Program-made: the position numbers and the translations under genes
In this document: one piece after another, positions 55,727 through 64,000 of the stretch
How the letters are laid out: every line of letters begins with the position of its first letter
How positions within the stretch are numbered: position 1 is the first letter of the stretch
The notes under the pieces: model-generated
The model's database searches: none
Told to the model about the DNA's origin: nothing
What the model saw: the letters and a program-made list of their open reading frames with translations, nothing else
Assembly (NCBI RefSeq): GCF_001411805.1
Contig: NZ_CP007212.1
Location: 3,782,001 to 3,846,000 of the forward strand
Source: Burkholderia plantarii
Lineage (GTDB): Bacteria > Pseudomonadota > Gammaproteobacteria > Burkholderiales > Burkholderiaceae
Direction: 5' to 3'
Length of the DNA stretch: 64,000 bases

Positions 55727-57235
55727 TCATTCGACGTGTTCGCCGTGCAGGATCACGTCCAGACCCTCGCGCTCTTCCTCTTCCGAGACGCGCAGGCCCA
55801 TCACCATGTCGATCACCTTCAGGATGATGAAGGTCACGATGCCGCTGTAGAGCAGCGTGATCAGCACGCCCTTGGCCTGCACCAGCAGGCTGCCGTCGAA
55901 GCCGCCGATGTCCTTGACCGCGAACACGCCGGTCAGCAGCGCGCCGAGGATACCGCCCACGCCGTGGACGCCGAACGCGTCGAGCGAATCGTCGTAGCCG
56001 AGCTTGATCTTGAGCCAGGTGGCCGACCAGAAGCAGACCACGCCCGCCGCGATGCCGATCACGAGCGCACCGCCCACGCCGACGAAGCCGGCCGCCGGGG
56101 TGATCGCCACCAGGCCCGCCACGGCGCCCGAGACGATGCCGAGCACCGAGGGCTTGCCCTTCGCGATCCACTCGGCGAACATCCAGCCGAGCGCGGCGCA
56201 GGCCGTCGCGATCTGCGTGGTCAGCATCGCGAAGCCGGCACGGCCGTCAGCCGCCACCGCCGAACCCGCGTTGAAGCCGAACCAGCCCACCCACAGCATC
56301 GAGGCGCCGATCAGCGTCAGCACCAGGTTGTGCGGCGCCATCGATTCGCGGCCGTAGCCGACCCGCTTGCCGAGCACCAGCGCCGCCATCAGGCCGGCGA
56401 TACCGGCGTTGATGTGGACCACCGTGCCGCCCGCGAAGTCGAGCACGCCGTCGGCGGCCAGCCAGCCGGTCGGTTCCCAGACCATGTGCGCGATCGGCAC
56501 ATAGACGATCAGCGACCAGAGCGTCATGAACACCAGCATCGCCGAGAACTTCATGCGATCGGCGAACGCACCGCAGATCAGGGCCGGCGTGATGATCGCG
56601 AAGGTCATCTGGAACACGCAGTAGACCGATTCCGGGATGGTCGTGGCGAGATGGCTGACGGTCAGCGTGGTGGCCGTGTCGCCCTTCACGTAGGCCATGC
56701 CCGACAGCAGCACGCGCGAGAAGCCGCCGATGAAGCCGTTGCCCGGCGTGAACGCGAGGCTGTAGCCCACCACGGTCCAGAGCACCGTGATCAGCGCCGT
56801 GATCGCGAAGCTCTGCATCACCGTGGCCAGCACGTTCTTCTTGCGGACCATGCCGCCGTAGAACAGCGCGAGGCCCGGGATCGTCATGAACAGCACGAGG
56901 GCGACCGAGGTCAGCATCCAGGCGGTGTCGCCCGAGTTGATCTTCGACGAATCGACCGAGAACGGCGCGGTCGGCGCGGCCGGTGCGGCGGCGGCCGAAG
57001 CGCCCGAGGCCGGTGCGGCGGCGGCGCTCGCGGCCGAAGCGGGAGCGGCGGCAACCGGGGCCGAGGCGGCCGGCGCGGCCGCGCTGGCGTCGGCGGGGGC
57101 GCTGGCCGACGCGTCGGAGGCGACGGCGGCCGAAGCCGCGGCGGGCGCGGACGACGCGTCGTCGGCCAGCGCGGCGCCGATACCGGTCGCGAGCAGCGAA
57201 CCAGCCATCAGCAGGGACATCAAAAGTTTACGCAT
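55727..57235 (-). CDS. amtB: ammonium transporter AmtB
   Basis: A 502-residue ammonium channel. Residues ~1-24 are a signal peptide (LLMSLLMAGSLLATGIGAALA), then an Ala/Ser/Pro-rich stretch of about 65 residues before the first channel helix. The channel has DTAWMLTSVALVLFMTIPGLALFYGG, the aromatic gate and twin-His region in FAGGTVVHINAGIAGL and DAFGVHGVGGILGALLTGVFA. The protein is paired with the P-II protein encoded 32 nt upstream. Confidence 0.96.
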   Translation of the reverse strand: MRKLLMSLLMAGSLLATGIGAALADDASSAPAAASAAVASDASASAPADASAAAPAASAPVAAAPASAASAAAAPASGASAAAAPAAPTAPFSVDSSKINSGDTAWMLTSVALVLFMTIPGLALFYGGMVRKKNVLATVMQSFAITALITVLWTVVGYSLAFTPGNGFIGGFSRVLLSGMAYVKGDTATTLTVSHLATTIPESVYCVFQMTFAIITPALICGAFADRMKFSAMLVFMTLWSLIVYVPIAHMVWEPTGWLAADGVLDFAGGTVVHINAGIAGLMAALVLGKRVGYGRESMAPHNLVLTLIGASMLWVGWFGFNAGSAVAADGRAGFAMLTTQIATACAALGWMFAEWIAKGKPSVLGIVSGAVAGLVAITPAAGFVGVGGALVIGIAAGVVCFWSATWLKIKLGYDDSLDAFGVHGVGGILGALLTGVFAVKDIGGFDGSLLVQAKGVLITLLYSGIVTFIILKVIDMVMGLRVSEEEEREGLDVILHGEHVE

Positions 57236-57267
57236 GTTGGTTTCCTCTTGTCGCTTGTCGTTCTGTC

Positions 57268-57663
<396 letters not shown>

Positions 57664-57679
57664 CTAGCGCAACACACTC

Positions 57680-57695
57680 AGCAACTCGCGTGCCA
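57680..57695 (-). promoter_or_regulatory. sigma54 promoter of glnK-amtB
   Basis: TGGCACG-CGAG-TTGCT on the minus strand equals the -24/-12 consensus TGGCACG-N4-TTGCW exactly. It lies 74 nt before glnK. Confidence 0.93.
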
Positions 57696-57921
57696 TGTTG
57701 AGGTCCTCTCCCTCGAGAAAGCCTCGCGAGGGCATGCAGAAGCCGGCCGAACGGCCAACGTCGCGGCACTTCGGTGGCGCGCGGAATCGAAGGTTGTTAG
57801 AGTGCTCGGACGTTCGGGACATCCGGCGCGCCGCCACGGAGCGCGCGATGCCCGAAAACGGGCCGGCCGCGCGCACCAGATTCGCTCATGCGCGCATCGC
57901 GGGCACGAACGCAACGTGAAT

Positions 57922-57938
57922 TGCACATTTCTTGTGCA
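57922..57938. promoter_or_regulatory. NtrC-like enhancer site
   Basis: TGCAC-N7-GTGCA, the outer bases of the NtrC consensus (TGCACY-N5-RGTGCA), with both inner positions different. It lies about 230 nt upstream of the sigma54 promoter, and only 16 nt before ubiK on the other side. Confidence 0.7.
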
Positions 57939-57953
57939 GAGAAGGGGATCACC

Positions 57954-58211
57954 ATGAAGCAACCCAGCGACGTATTCAACGATCTGCAGTCGCGCGTCAG
58001 CGACCTGCTCAAGAATTCGCCGGCCAAGGACGTCGAGCGCAACGTGAAGGCCATGCTGACGCAGGGCTTCTCGAAGCTCGACCTCGTGACGCGCGAGGAT
58101 TTCGACACGCAGACGCAGGTGCTCGCCCGCACCCGCGCGCGCCTGGAGGAGCTCGAGCGCCGCGTGGCCGACCTGGAGCGCAAGCTCGTCGAGCGCGCCA
58201 CCGGCAACTGA
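57954..58211 (+). CDS. ubiK: ubiquinone biosynthesis accessory factor UbiK
   Basis: 85 residues: an N-terminal helical region (VFNDLQSRVSDLLKNSPAKDVERNVKAMLTQGFSKLDLVTREDFDTQ) and a C-terminal coiled coil (LEELERRVADLERKLVE), the BMFP/UbiK pattern. UbiK helps UbiJ in ubiquinone synthesis. GGGG 6 nt before the ATG supports the start. Confidence 0.9.
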   Translation: MKQPSDVFNDLQSRVSDLLKNSPAKDVERNVKAMLTQGFSKLDLVTREDFDTQTQVLARTRARLEELERRVADLERKLVERATGN

Positions 58212-58465
58212 CGTCACAACCGCGGCCGATGTAAGGTAACGCGGCCGGGCGGCGGCCGACGAGCGTTCCGCCCCGGCGGGACCCTGTCCCGCCTCGGCGG
58301 CCCCCGGTCGCCTTGACCCGCCTTCGCCTGGCGGCTCCGTCCGTCTTTCATCCGCAGTCCCAGACCCGCTGTACCACCCGCTACGCGCCACGCCGGCCAC
58401 GCGCGCACCTCAACGGATCCCCGAGCGGGCGGCTCCACCGCCCGTTCGGCACCAGGAGTGCCACC

Positions 58466-60160
58466 ATGTCGCTTGCCGTCGTGCGCAGTCGTGCGCCCGC
58501 CGCCGGCCATGCGCCGGAAGTCACCGTCGAAGTCCATCTCGCGAACGGCCTGCCGTCGTTCTCGATCGTCGGCCTGCCCGACACCGAGGTTCGCGAGAGC
58601 CGCGAGCGCGTGCGCGCCGCGCTGCAGAACTGCGGCTTCGAATTCCCGGTGCGCCGCATCACCGTCAATCTCGCCCCGGCCGACCTGCCGAAGGAATCGG
58701 GGCGCTTCGACCTGCCGATCGCGCTCGGCATCCTCGCCGCCAACGGGCAACTGCCGCCCGACGTGCTTGACGGCCGCGAATTCGCCGGCGAGCTGTCGCT
58801 GACGGGCGCGCTGCGGCCGATGCGCGGCGCGTTCGCGATGGCCTGCGGCACCGCGCGCGGGGAACTCGCCGACGGCGCACGGCGGTACGCGCGCGCCGCG
58901 CCGCCCGCAGCGGCGCCTCGCGACGGCCATTCATCCGAAGGCGAGACCGACGCCGGCTGCGCCGAGGCATCCATCGCGGCCGACGCGCCGCATGCCGCGC
59001 ACCGGCGCCGCGAGCGGCTCGCGCCGCCGCGCCCCGACGGCCCCGAGCTCTACCTGCCGCTCGACAGCGCGGCCGAGGCGGCGCTGGTGCCCGGCGTCAC
59101 CGTGTTCGGCGCGCCGGACCTGCCCGCGCTGTGCGCGCACCTGGCCGGCGCGGCCGACGCGCGGCTCGCCCCGGTTGCCGCGCCGCCGCCCGAACCGGCC
59201 CCGGGCGCGGCCCCGCCCGATCTCGCCGAGGTGGTCGGCCAGCACGGCGCCCGGCGCGCGCTCGAAATCGCCGCGGCGGGCGGCCACCATCTGCTGATGA
59301 TCGGGCCGCCCGGCGCCGGCAAGTCGATGCTGGCCGCGCGGCTGCCGGGCCTGCTGCCGCCGATGAACGACGACGAGGCGCTGACCTCGGCCGCGCTGCT
59401 GTCGGCGAGCCGCGTCGGCTTCTCGCCGGTGCAGTGGCGCAAGCGCCCGTTCCGCACGCCACACCATTCGTCGAGCGCGGCGGCGCTGGTCGGCGGGCGC
59501 AATCCGCCGCAGCCGGGCGAGATCACGCTCGCGCACCTGGGCGTGCTGTTCCTCGACGAGCTGCCCGAATTCGACCGCCATGTGCTGGAGATGCTGCGCG
59601 AGCCGCTCGAAACCGGCCGCATCACGATCTCGCGCGCCGGCTTGCAGGCCGACTTTCCGGCCGCGTGCCAGCTGGTCGCGGCGATGAATCCATGCCCGTG
59701 CGGCTGGCGCGGCGACCCCGGCGGGCGCTGCCGCTGCTCGCCCGAGGTGGCCGCACGCTACCTGCGCAAGCTGTCGGGGCCGCTGCTCGACCGGATCGAC
59801 CTGCAGGTCGCGTTGCCGGCGCTCTCGCCGGCCGAGCTGGCCGAGCGCGCCAGCACGCCGGCCGAGTCCAGCGCGGTGGTGGCGGCCCGCGTGGCCGCCG
59901 CGCGCGAGCGCCAGCAGGTGCGCCAGCACAAGACCAACCAGCGCCTGAGCGGGCGCGAGACCGACGAGGTCTGCCGCCCGGGCCAGGACGGCGAGCGGCT
60001 GCTGCGCGAGGCCGGCGAGCGCTTTCGCTGGTCGGCGCGGGCCTATTACCGGGTGCTGAAGGTGGCGCGGACGATCGCCGACCTGGCCGGCGACGACCAG
60101 CCCGACGCGACGCAGATCGGCGAGGCGATCCGCTACCGGCGCGCGGTGGAACTGGTGTAA
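58466..60160 (+). CDS. comM: YifB/ComM-family AAA+ Mg-chelatase-like helicase
   Basis: A 564-residue AAA+ ATPase; ComM promotes branch migration in natural transformation. The N-terminal ChlI-like domain has VEVHLANGLPSFSIVGLPDTEVRESRERVRAAL. Walker A is GPPGAGKSMLA and Walker B LFLDELPEF. PHHSSSAAALVGG, NPCPCGWRGDP with zinc-type Cys, and the C-terminal YYRVLKVARTIADLAG follow. A roughly 60-residue Arg/Ala-rich stretch (about 135-194) interrupts the N-terminal domain, making it longer than the usual ~505 residues. AGGAG 7 nt upstream sets the start. Confidence 0.94.
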   Translation: MSLAVVRSRAPAAGHAPEVTVEVHLANGLPSFSIVGLPDTEVRESRERVRAALQNCGFEFPVRRITVNLAPADLPKESGRFDLPIALGILAANGQLPPDVLDGREFAGELSLTGALRPMRGAFAMACGTARGELADGARRYARAAPPAAAPRDGHSSEGETDAGCAEASIAADAPHAAHRRRERLAPPRPDGPELYLPLDSAAEAALVPGVTVFGAPDLPALCAHLAGAADARLAPVAAPPPEPAPGAAPPDLAEVVGQHGARRALEIAAAGGHHLLMIGPPGAGKSMLAARLPGLLPPMNDDEALTSAALLSASRVGFSPVQWRKRPFRTPHHSSSAAALVGGRNPPQPGEITLAHLGVLFLDELPEFDRHVLEMLREPLETGRITISRAGLQADFPAACQLVAAMNPCPCGWRGDPGGRCRCSPEVAARYLRKLSGPLLDRIDLQVALPALSPAELAERASTPAESSAVVAARVAAARERQQVRQHKTNQRLSGRETDEVCRPGQDGERLLREAGERFRWSARAYYRVLKVARTIADLAGDDQPDATQIGEAIRYRRAVELV

Positions 60161-60268
60161 ACCGGGGCAAACACGGGCCGCCCGCGGACGGGAAAGGAAC
60201 GAAATCGTCGTGCGGCTACGTGCGACAAATCTTGTCCCGGTCGAAATTTCTCGCTGTCAAGACTTGAC

Positions 60269-60452
60269 TTATACACATTTACCGAAATCGATCGAGAGTC
60301 TCCTATCCCTCCTCCGGGCACCCGCGCGAATTTCGCAAGCCGTTGAATTGTCATCCGTTTTTTTATGCCATCAAAACGATGAAGCCGATTTGAAATTATC
60401 CGGAACAGGCATCGCTGTCGGCACGGCAAGCTTGTCAACAAAGTTATCCACA
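60269..60452. promoter_or_regulatory. DnaA-box cluster in an AT-rich gap after comM
   Basis: Two exact DnaA boxes, TTATACACA (60269-60277) and TTATCCACA (60444-60452), both on the plus strand, with a partial third (TTATCCGGA, 60396-60404) and a T7 run at 60357-60363 between them. The gap 60161-60585 (425 nt) is clearly AT-richer than its surroundings and holds no gene. dnaA, parAB or rep genes are not in the window, so DnaA titration or regulation is more likely than an origin. Confidence 0.6.
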
Positions 60453-60585
60453 TCCATGGTGGACGGGAAAAAGTCCAGGGAAATCCGCCGATTAGCAGGA
60501 CTTTCCTCGACCGCGCCTGCACATCCTCAACAATCAAGTGCGACGATCAGCCGCTTAACGGGTGATGGTCCGCGGCAACCGTGGC

Positions 60586-61203
60586 TCAGTCGAGCTTCAA
60601 TGAACCGAAGAACTGGTCGAGCGCCTCGGCCGGCAGCGGGGCATCGGCGATCGCCACCGCCTGATAGACATGCGCGCCGCGCGCGACGAGCCGCGCCACC
60701 ACCGTCTTGCCGGCCGCCGCGCCCGAGGCGCCGGCCGGCTCGCCGCGGATCGTCAGTTCGACGCCAGGCGTGCTGCCGCCCGCCGCGAGCGGCACGGTGA
60801 CCTCGCGCACCGCCGGCTGCGCGCGCAGATTGCGCGACAGCGCGGCGCGCAGCGCGTCGAGCACGACGCGCCGGCCGGCCTCGCTCGCCTCCGGCAGCAT
60901 CACCGTGCCGACCGCGAACACGGCGCCGGCCACGTGCGCGGCCTGCATCCGCATCGTCAGCGGCGCGCCGCCGATCTCGACCGTGCGCGCGTCGACGGTG
61001 GGCCGGGCCGGCAGGTCGATCGTGTAGCCGGCCTCGCTGTGCAGCGTGCGCCAGTCGAGCGAGGGCGAGCAGCCGGCGACGGCCGCCGCCATCACCAGCA
61101 ACAGGCAGCCGCGGGCGCGCCGCCGCAGGGCGGACCCGCGGCCACGGCGCGGCCCACGGCGTGAGCCGCCGCCGCGCGGGAATCGCAGCATCTCGGCAAT
61201 CAT
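60586..61203 (-). CDS. putative lipoprotein of unknown function
   Basis: About 205 residues from MIAEMLRFPRGGG: a very basic N terminus, a helix ending in the lipobox AAAVAGC, then a soluble periplasmic domain (WRTLHSEAGYTIDLPARPTVD, GAVFAVGTVMLPEASEAG, QAVAIADAPLPAEALDQFFGSLKLD) resembling the SH3-less 'DUF' lipoproteins that bind no known ligand. No family name can be given. The start is uncertain; starts at 61224 and 61191 are equally possible, with no clear ribosome site at any. Confidence 0.65.
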   Translation of the reverse strand: MIAEMLRFPRGGGSRRGPRRGRGSALRRRARGCLLLVMAAAVAGCSPSLDWRTLHSEAGYTIDLPARPTVDARTVEIGGAPLTMRMQAAHVAGAVFAVGTVMLPEASEAGRRVVLDALRAALSRNLRAQPAVREVTVPLAAGGSTPGVELTIRGEPAGASGAAAGKTVVARLVARGAHVYQAVAIADAPLPAEALDQFFGSLKLD

Positions 61204-61673
61204 GCGGAAATTGGGGATGGACATGTCGGATCGACCAGCGACGGCCGTGGCCGCGCGCATCGAACGCAGCGAGCACGGCGGGGAAACCAGCGGAAAACAC
61301 ACGGCGAAGCCGCCGCGCGGGCGCGGCATCCGCCATTATCGTCGCCTCGGCGCGCCGCGCGGCGAAATGGCCGGCATAAGCCGACACCGTGGCAAAGCAC
61401 ATGACAAAACGCATGCGGAATGCATGGAGAACCCGCGGCGAAGCGCAAAGCGCGCCGCCCCCAGCCGGACGGGTTGCCGATTCGTTGCCGCGGCAGCCCG
61501 GGCCGCGGGCCCGCTCGGCCGCCCGACATCCCGCCCACGGCGCCCCGGCGGGTCTTCTCGAATGACCGGTATTCGCCCCAGCCGCGCCCGATACGTCACA
61601 CGGTTTGACGGTACAATGATCGCCGCCCGCGCAACGCCGCGCGGGTTTTCGCCTGCCCGCCGAGGTACCGACG
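61204..61673. other. gene-free gap upstream of the TlpA-like gene
   Basis: I see no supported gene or strong repeat. TACAAT at 61612-61617 may be the -10 of the downstream gene, with no good -35. The left edge depends on the uncertain lipoprotein start. Confidence 0.4.
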
Positions 61674-62204
61674 ATGAGCCCTGCCGCCTCCTCCTCCCGC
61701 ATCAGTCCGCTGCGCTACGTCGCGATCGCCGTGGTGGCCGCCGCCATCGCCGTGGCCGGTTATTTCGCGCTGAACGGCAAGTCGAGCGTGCCCGACGCCA
61801 CCTTCACGCTGCTCTCGGGCCAGAAGGTCTCGACCGCGTCGGACCTGAAGGGCAAGGTCTACCTCGTCAACTTCTGGGCGACCAGCTGCGAGACTTGCAT
61901 GAAGGAAATGCCGCAGATGGTCGACACCTACAACCGATTCAAGGGCAAGGGGCTCGAATTCGTCGCGGTGGCGATGAACTACGACCCGCCGATGTACGTC
62001 GCGAACTACACGCAGACGCGCCAGCTGCCGTTCAAGGTCGCGCTCGACGACGGCTCGGTCGCCAAGCAGTTCGGCAACGTCCAGCTCACGCCGACCACCT
62101 TCCTGGTCGACCGCGACGGCAGGATCCTCAAGCGCTACGTCGGCGAGCCGCAGTTCGCGGAACTCGACCAGTTGCTGCAGAAGGCGCTCGGCACGAACGC
62201 GTAA
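61674..62204 (+). CDS. TlpA/ResA-like membrane-anchored thioredoxin
   Basis: A 176-residue protein with one N-terminal helix (YVAIAVVAAAIAVAGYFAL) and a periplasmic thioredoxin fold with redox site CETC in LVNFWATSCETCMKEMP, a family-typical AVAMNYDPP insert, and LTPTTFLVDRDGRIL with the cis-Pro. Probably reduces apocytochrome c or other periplasmic thiols. Confidence 0.92.
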   Translation: MSPAASSSRISPLRYVAIAVVAAAIAVAGYFALNGKSSVPDATFTLLSGQKVSTASDLKGKVYLVNFWATSCETCMKEMPQMVDTYNRFKGKGLEFVAVAMNYDPPMYVANYTQTRQLPFKVALDDGSVAKQFGNVQLTPTTFLVDRDGRILKRYVGEPQFAELDQLLQKALGTNA

Positions 62205-62228
62205 GCGCCGCATCCCTCGCATTCGAAA

Positions 62229-62262
62229 AAGGCCGGCCGCGCCCCGTGGCGCCGCCGGCCTT
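62229..62262. terminator. terminator between the TlpA-like gene and the sigma54 regulator
   Basis: AAGGCCGGC/GCCGGCCTT, 9 bp with a 16-nt GC-rich loop that can pair internally, preceded by an A run; it serves both converging genes. Confidence 0.8.
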
Positions 62263-62288
62263 CGTTCATCCGCGCGGCCATCGCCGCC

Positions 62289-63656
<1,368 letters not shown>

Positions 63657-63702
63657 CTTCTGTCACCCGGATTTCTGTCGATGTCGCGGCCCGCGAGACC
63701 CG

Positions 63703-64000
63703 TCAACGGCCGGCGGACATCGTCTGCGGATGATGCGTGTACGCGCGGCGCAGCGTCAAGACGAATACCGCGCCATGATCCAGTGCGTTTCGCGCAATGA
63801 TCGAACCGCCCGCGTCACTGGCGATCGACGACGAGATCGCGAGACCGAGGCCGAGCCCGCGCCCCATCTCCTTGGTGGTGAAGAACGGTTCGAACAGGCG
63901 CGGCAGCAGCTCGGGCGGCACGCCGGGGCCGTTGTCGGACACCGTGATGGCGATCGTCGCGGGCGCGGCCTCGATGGTCACGGCGATGCGCGGCCCGGCC
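63703..64000 (-). CDS. sensor histidine kinase, 3' part (DctB-like)
   Basis: The last ~98 codons of a histidine kinase; the frame stays open to the right edge. The ATP-binding G boxes are visible: [23 protein letters not shown] and [22 protein letters not shown]. It lies 47 nt before the response regulator in the same direction, so it is its cognate kinase, probably DctB-like by association. Confidence 0.9.
   Translation of the reverse strand, partial: AGPRIAVTIEAAPATIAITVSDNGPGVPPELLPRLFEPFFTTKEMGRGLGLGLAISSSIASDAGGSIIARNALDHGAVFVLTLRRAYTHHPQTMSAGR

Noticed and set aside
60161..60585. A chromosomal or plasmid replication origin
   Set aside because: Only two exact DnaA boxes, and no dnaA, parAB, rep or gidA/mnmE genes within the window; reported as a DnaA-box cluster instead.

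Overview
The window is GC-rich, densely coded DNA from a Burkholderia-type betaproteobacterium, most likely chromosome 1. This rests on the fused IIA-HPr-EI phosphotransferase of the nag operon, the coxII-coxI-cox11-coxIII block followed by SURF1/heme A genes, the gshA-gshB-EIIA-HPr-EI run, and proteobacterial-type GshA. A possible Hrp-type promoter in front of a 1252-residue effector-like protein points to the plant-associated Burkholderia (glumae/gladioli/plantarii group); that species-level idea is inference.

Layout. 1-3.5 kb: 3' end of leuA, an NTF2-like gene, a PagL-like lipid A deacylase, and rpoH behind a perfect CIRCE (HrcA) operator. 3.7-7.1 kb: cytochrome bd oxidase operon cydP-cydA-cydB-cydX with an FNR/ANR-like box upstream. 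7.1-14.1 kb: N-acetylglucosamine PTS operon (nagA, SIS-type deaminase, IIA-HPr-EI fusion, nagE), transcribed leftwards from a strong sigma70-like promoter with a long leader. 14.4-22.9 kb: accessory stretch with a maleate-isomerase homologue lacking its nucleophilic Cys, a decapitated LysR gene ending in hexamer repeats, a DUF6196-like gene, an intact LysR gene, the large effector candidate and a membrane J-domain protein. 23.0-28.4 kb: SOS mutasome imuA-imuB-dnaE2 under a perfect LexA box. 28.5-40 kb: metQ-like gene and the complete aa3 oxidase biogenesis region, in which subunit II is fused to cytochrome c and OmpA-like domains.

40-49 kb is housekeeping: BioC-like methyltransferase, comF, trmL, a macrodomain protein, gpsA, secB, grxC, a rhodanese, gpmA and ctpA. 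49-55.5 kb: moeB/thiF, then (leftwards) gshA, gshB, EIIA-Man, HPr and EI. 55.7-58.2 kb: glnK-amt behind a textbook sigma54 promoter and an NtrC-like site, divergent from ubiK. 58.4-64 kb: comM, a DnaA-box-bearing intergenic gap, a lipoprotein gene, a TlpA-like thioredoxin, and a DctD-like regulator with the 3' end of its partner kinase.

Themes: respiratory flexibility (low-oxygen bd oxidase against aa3 oxidase), two separate PEP-phosphotransfer chains (a fused one for GlcNAc and a stand-alone one that looks regulatory), stress circuits readable from operators (CIRCE, LexA, FNR, sigma54/NtrC), and one accessory island where the undescribed biology is most likely to lie. No tRNA, rRNA, IS element or CRISPR array was recognised.
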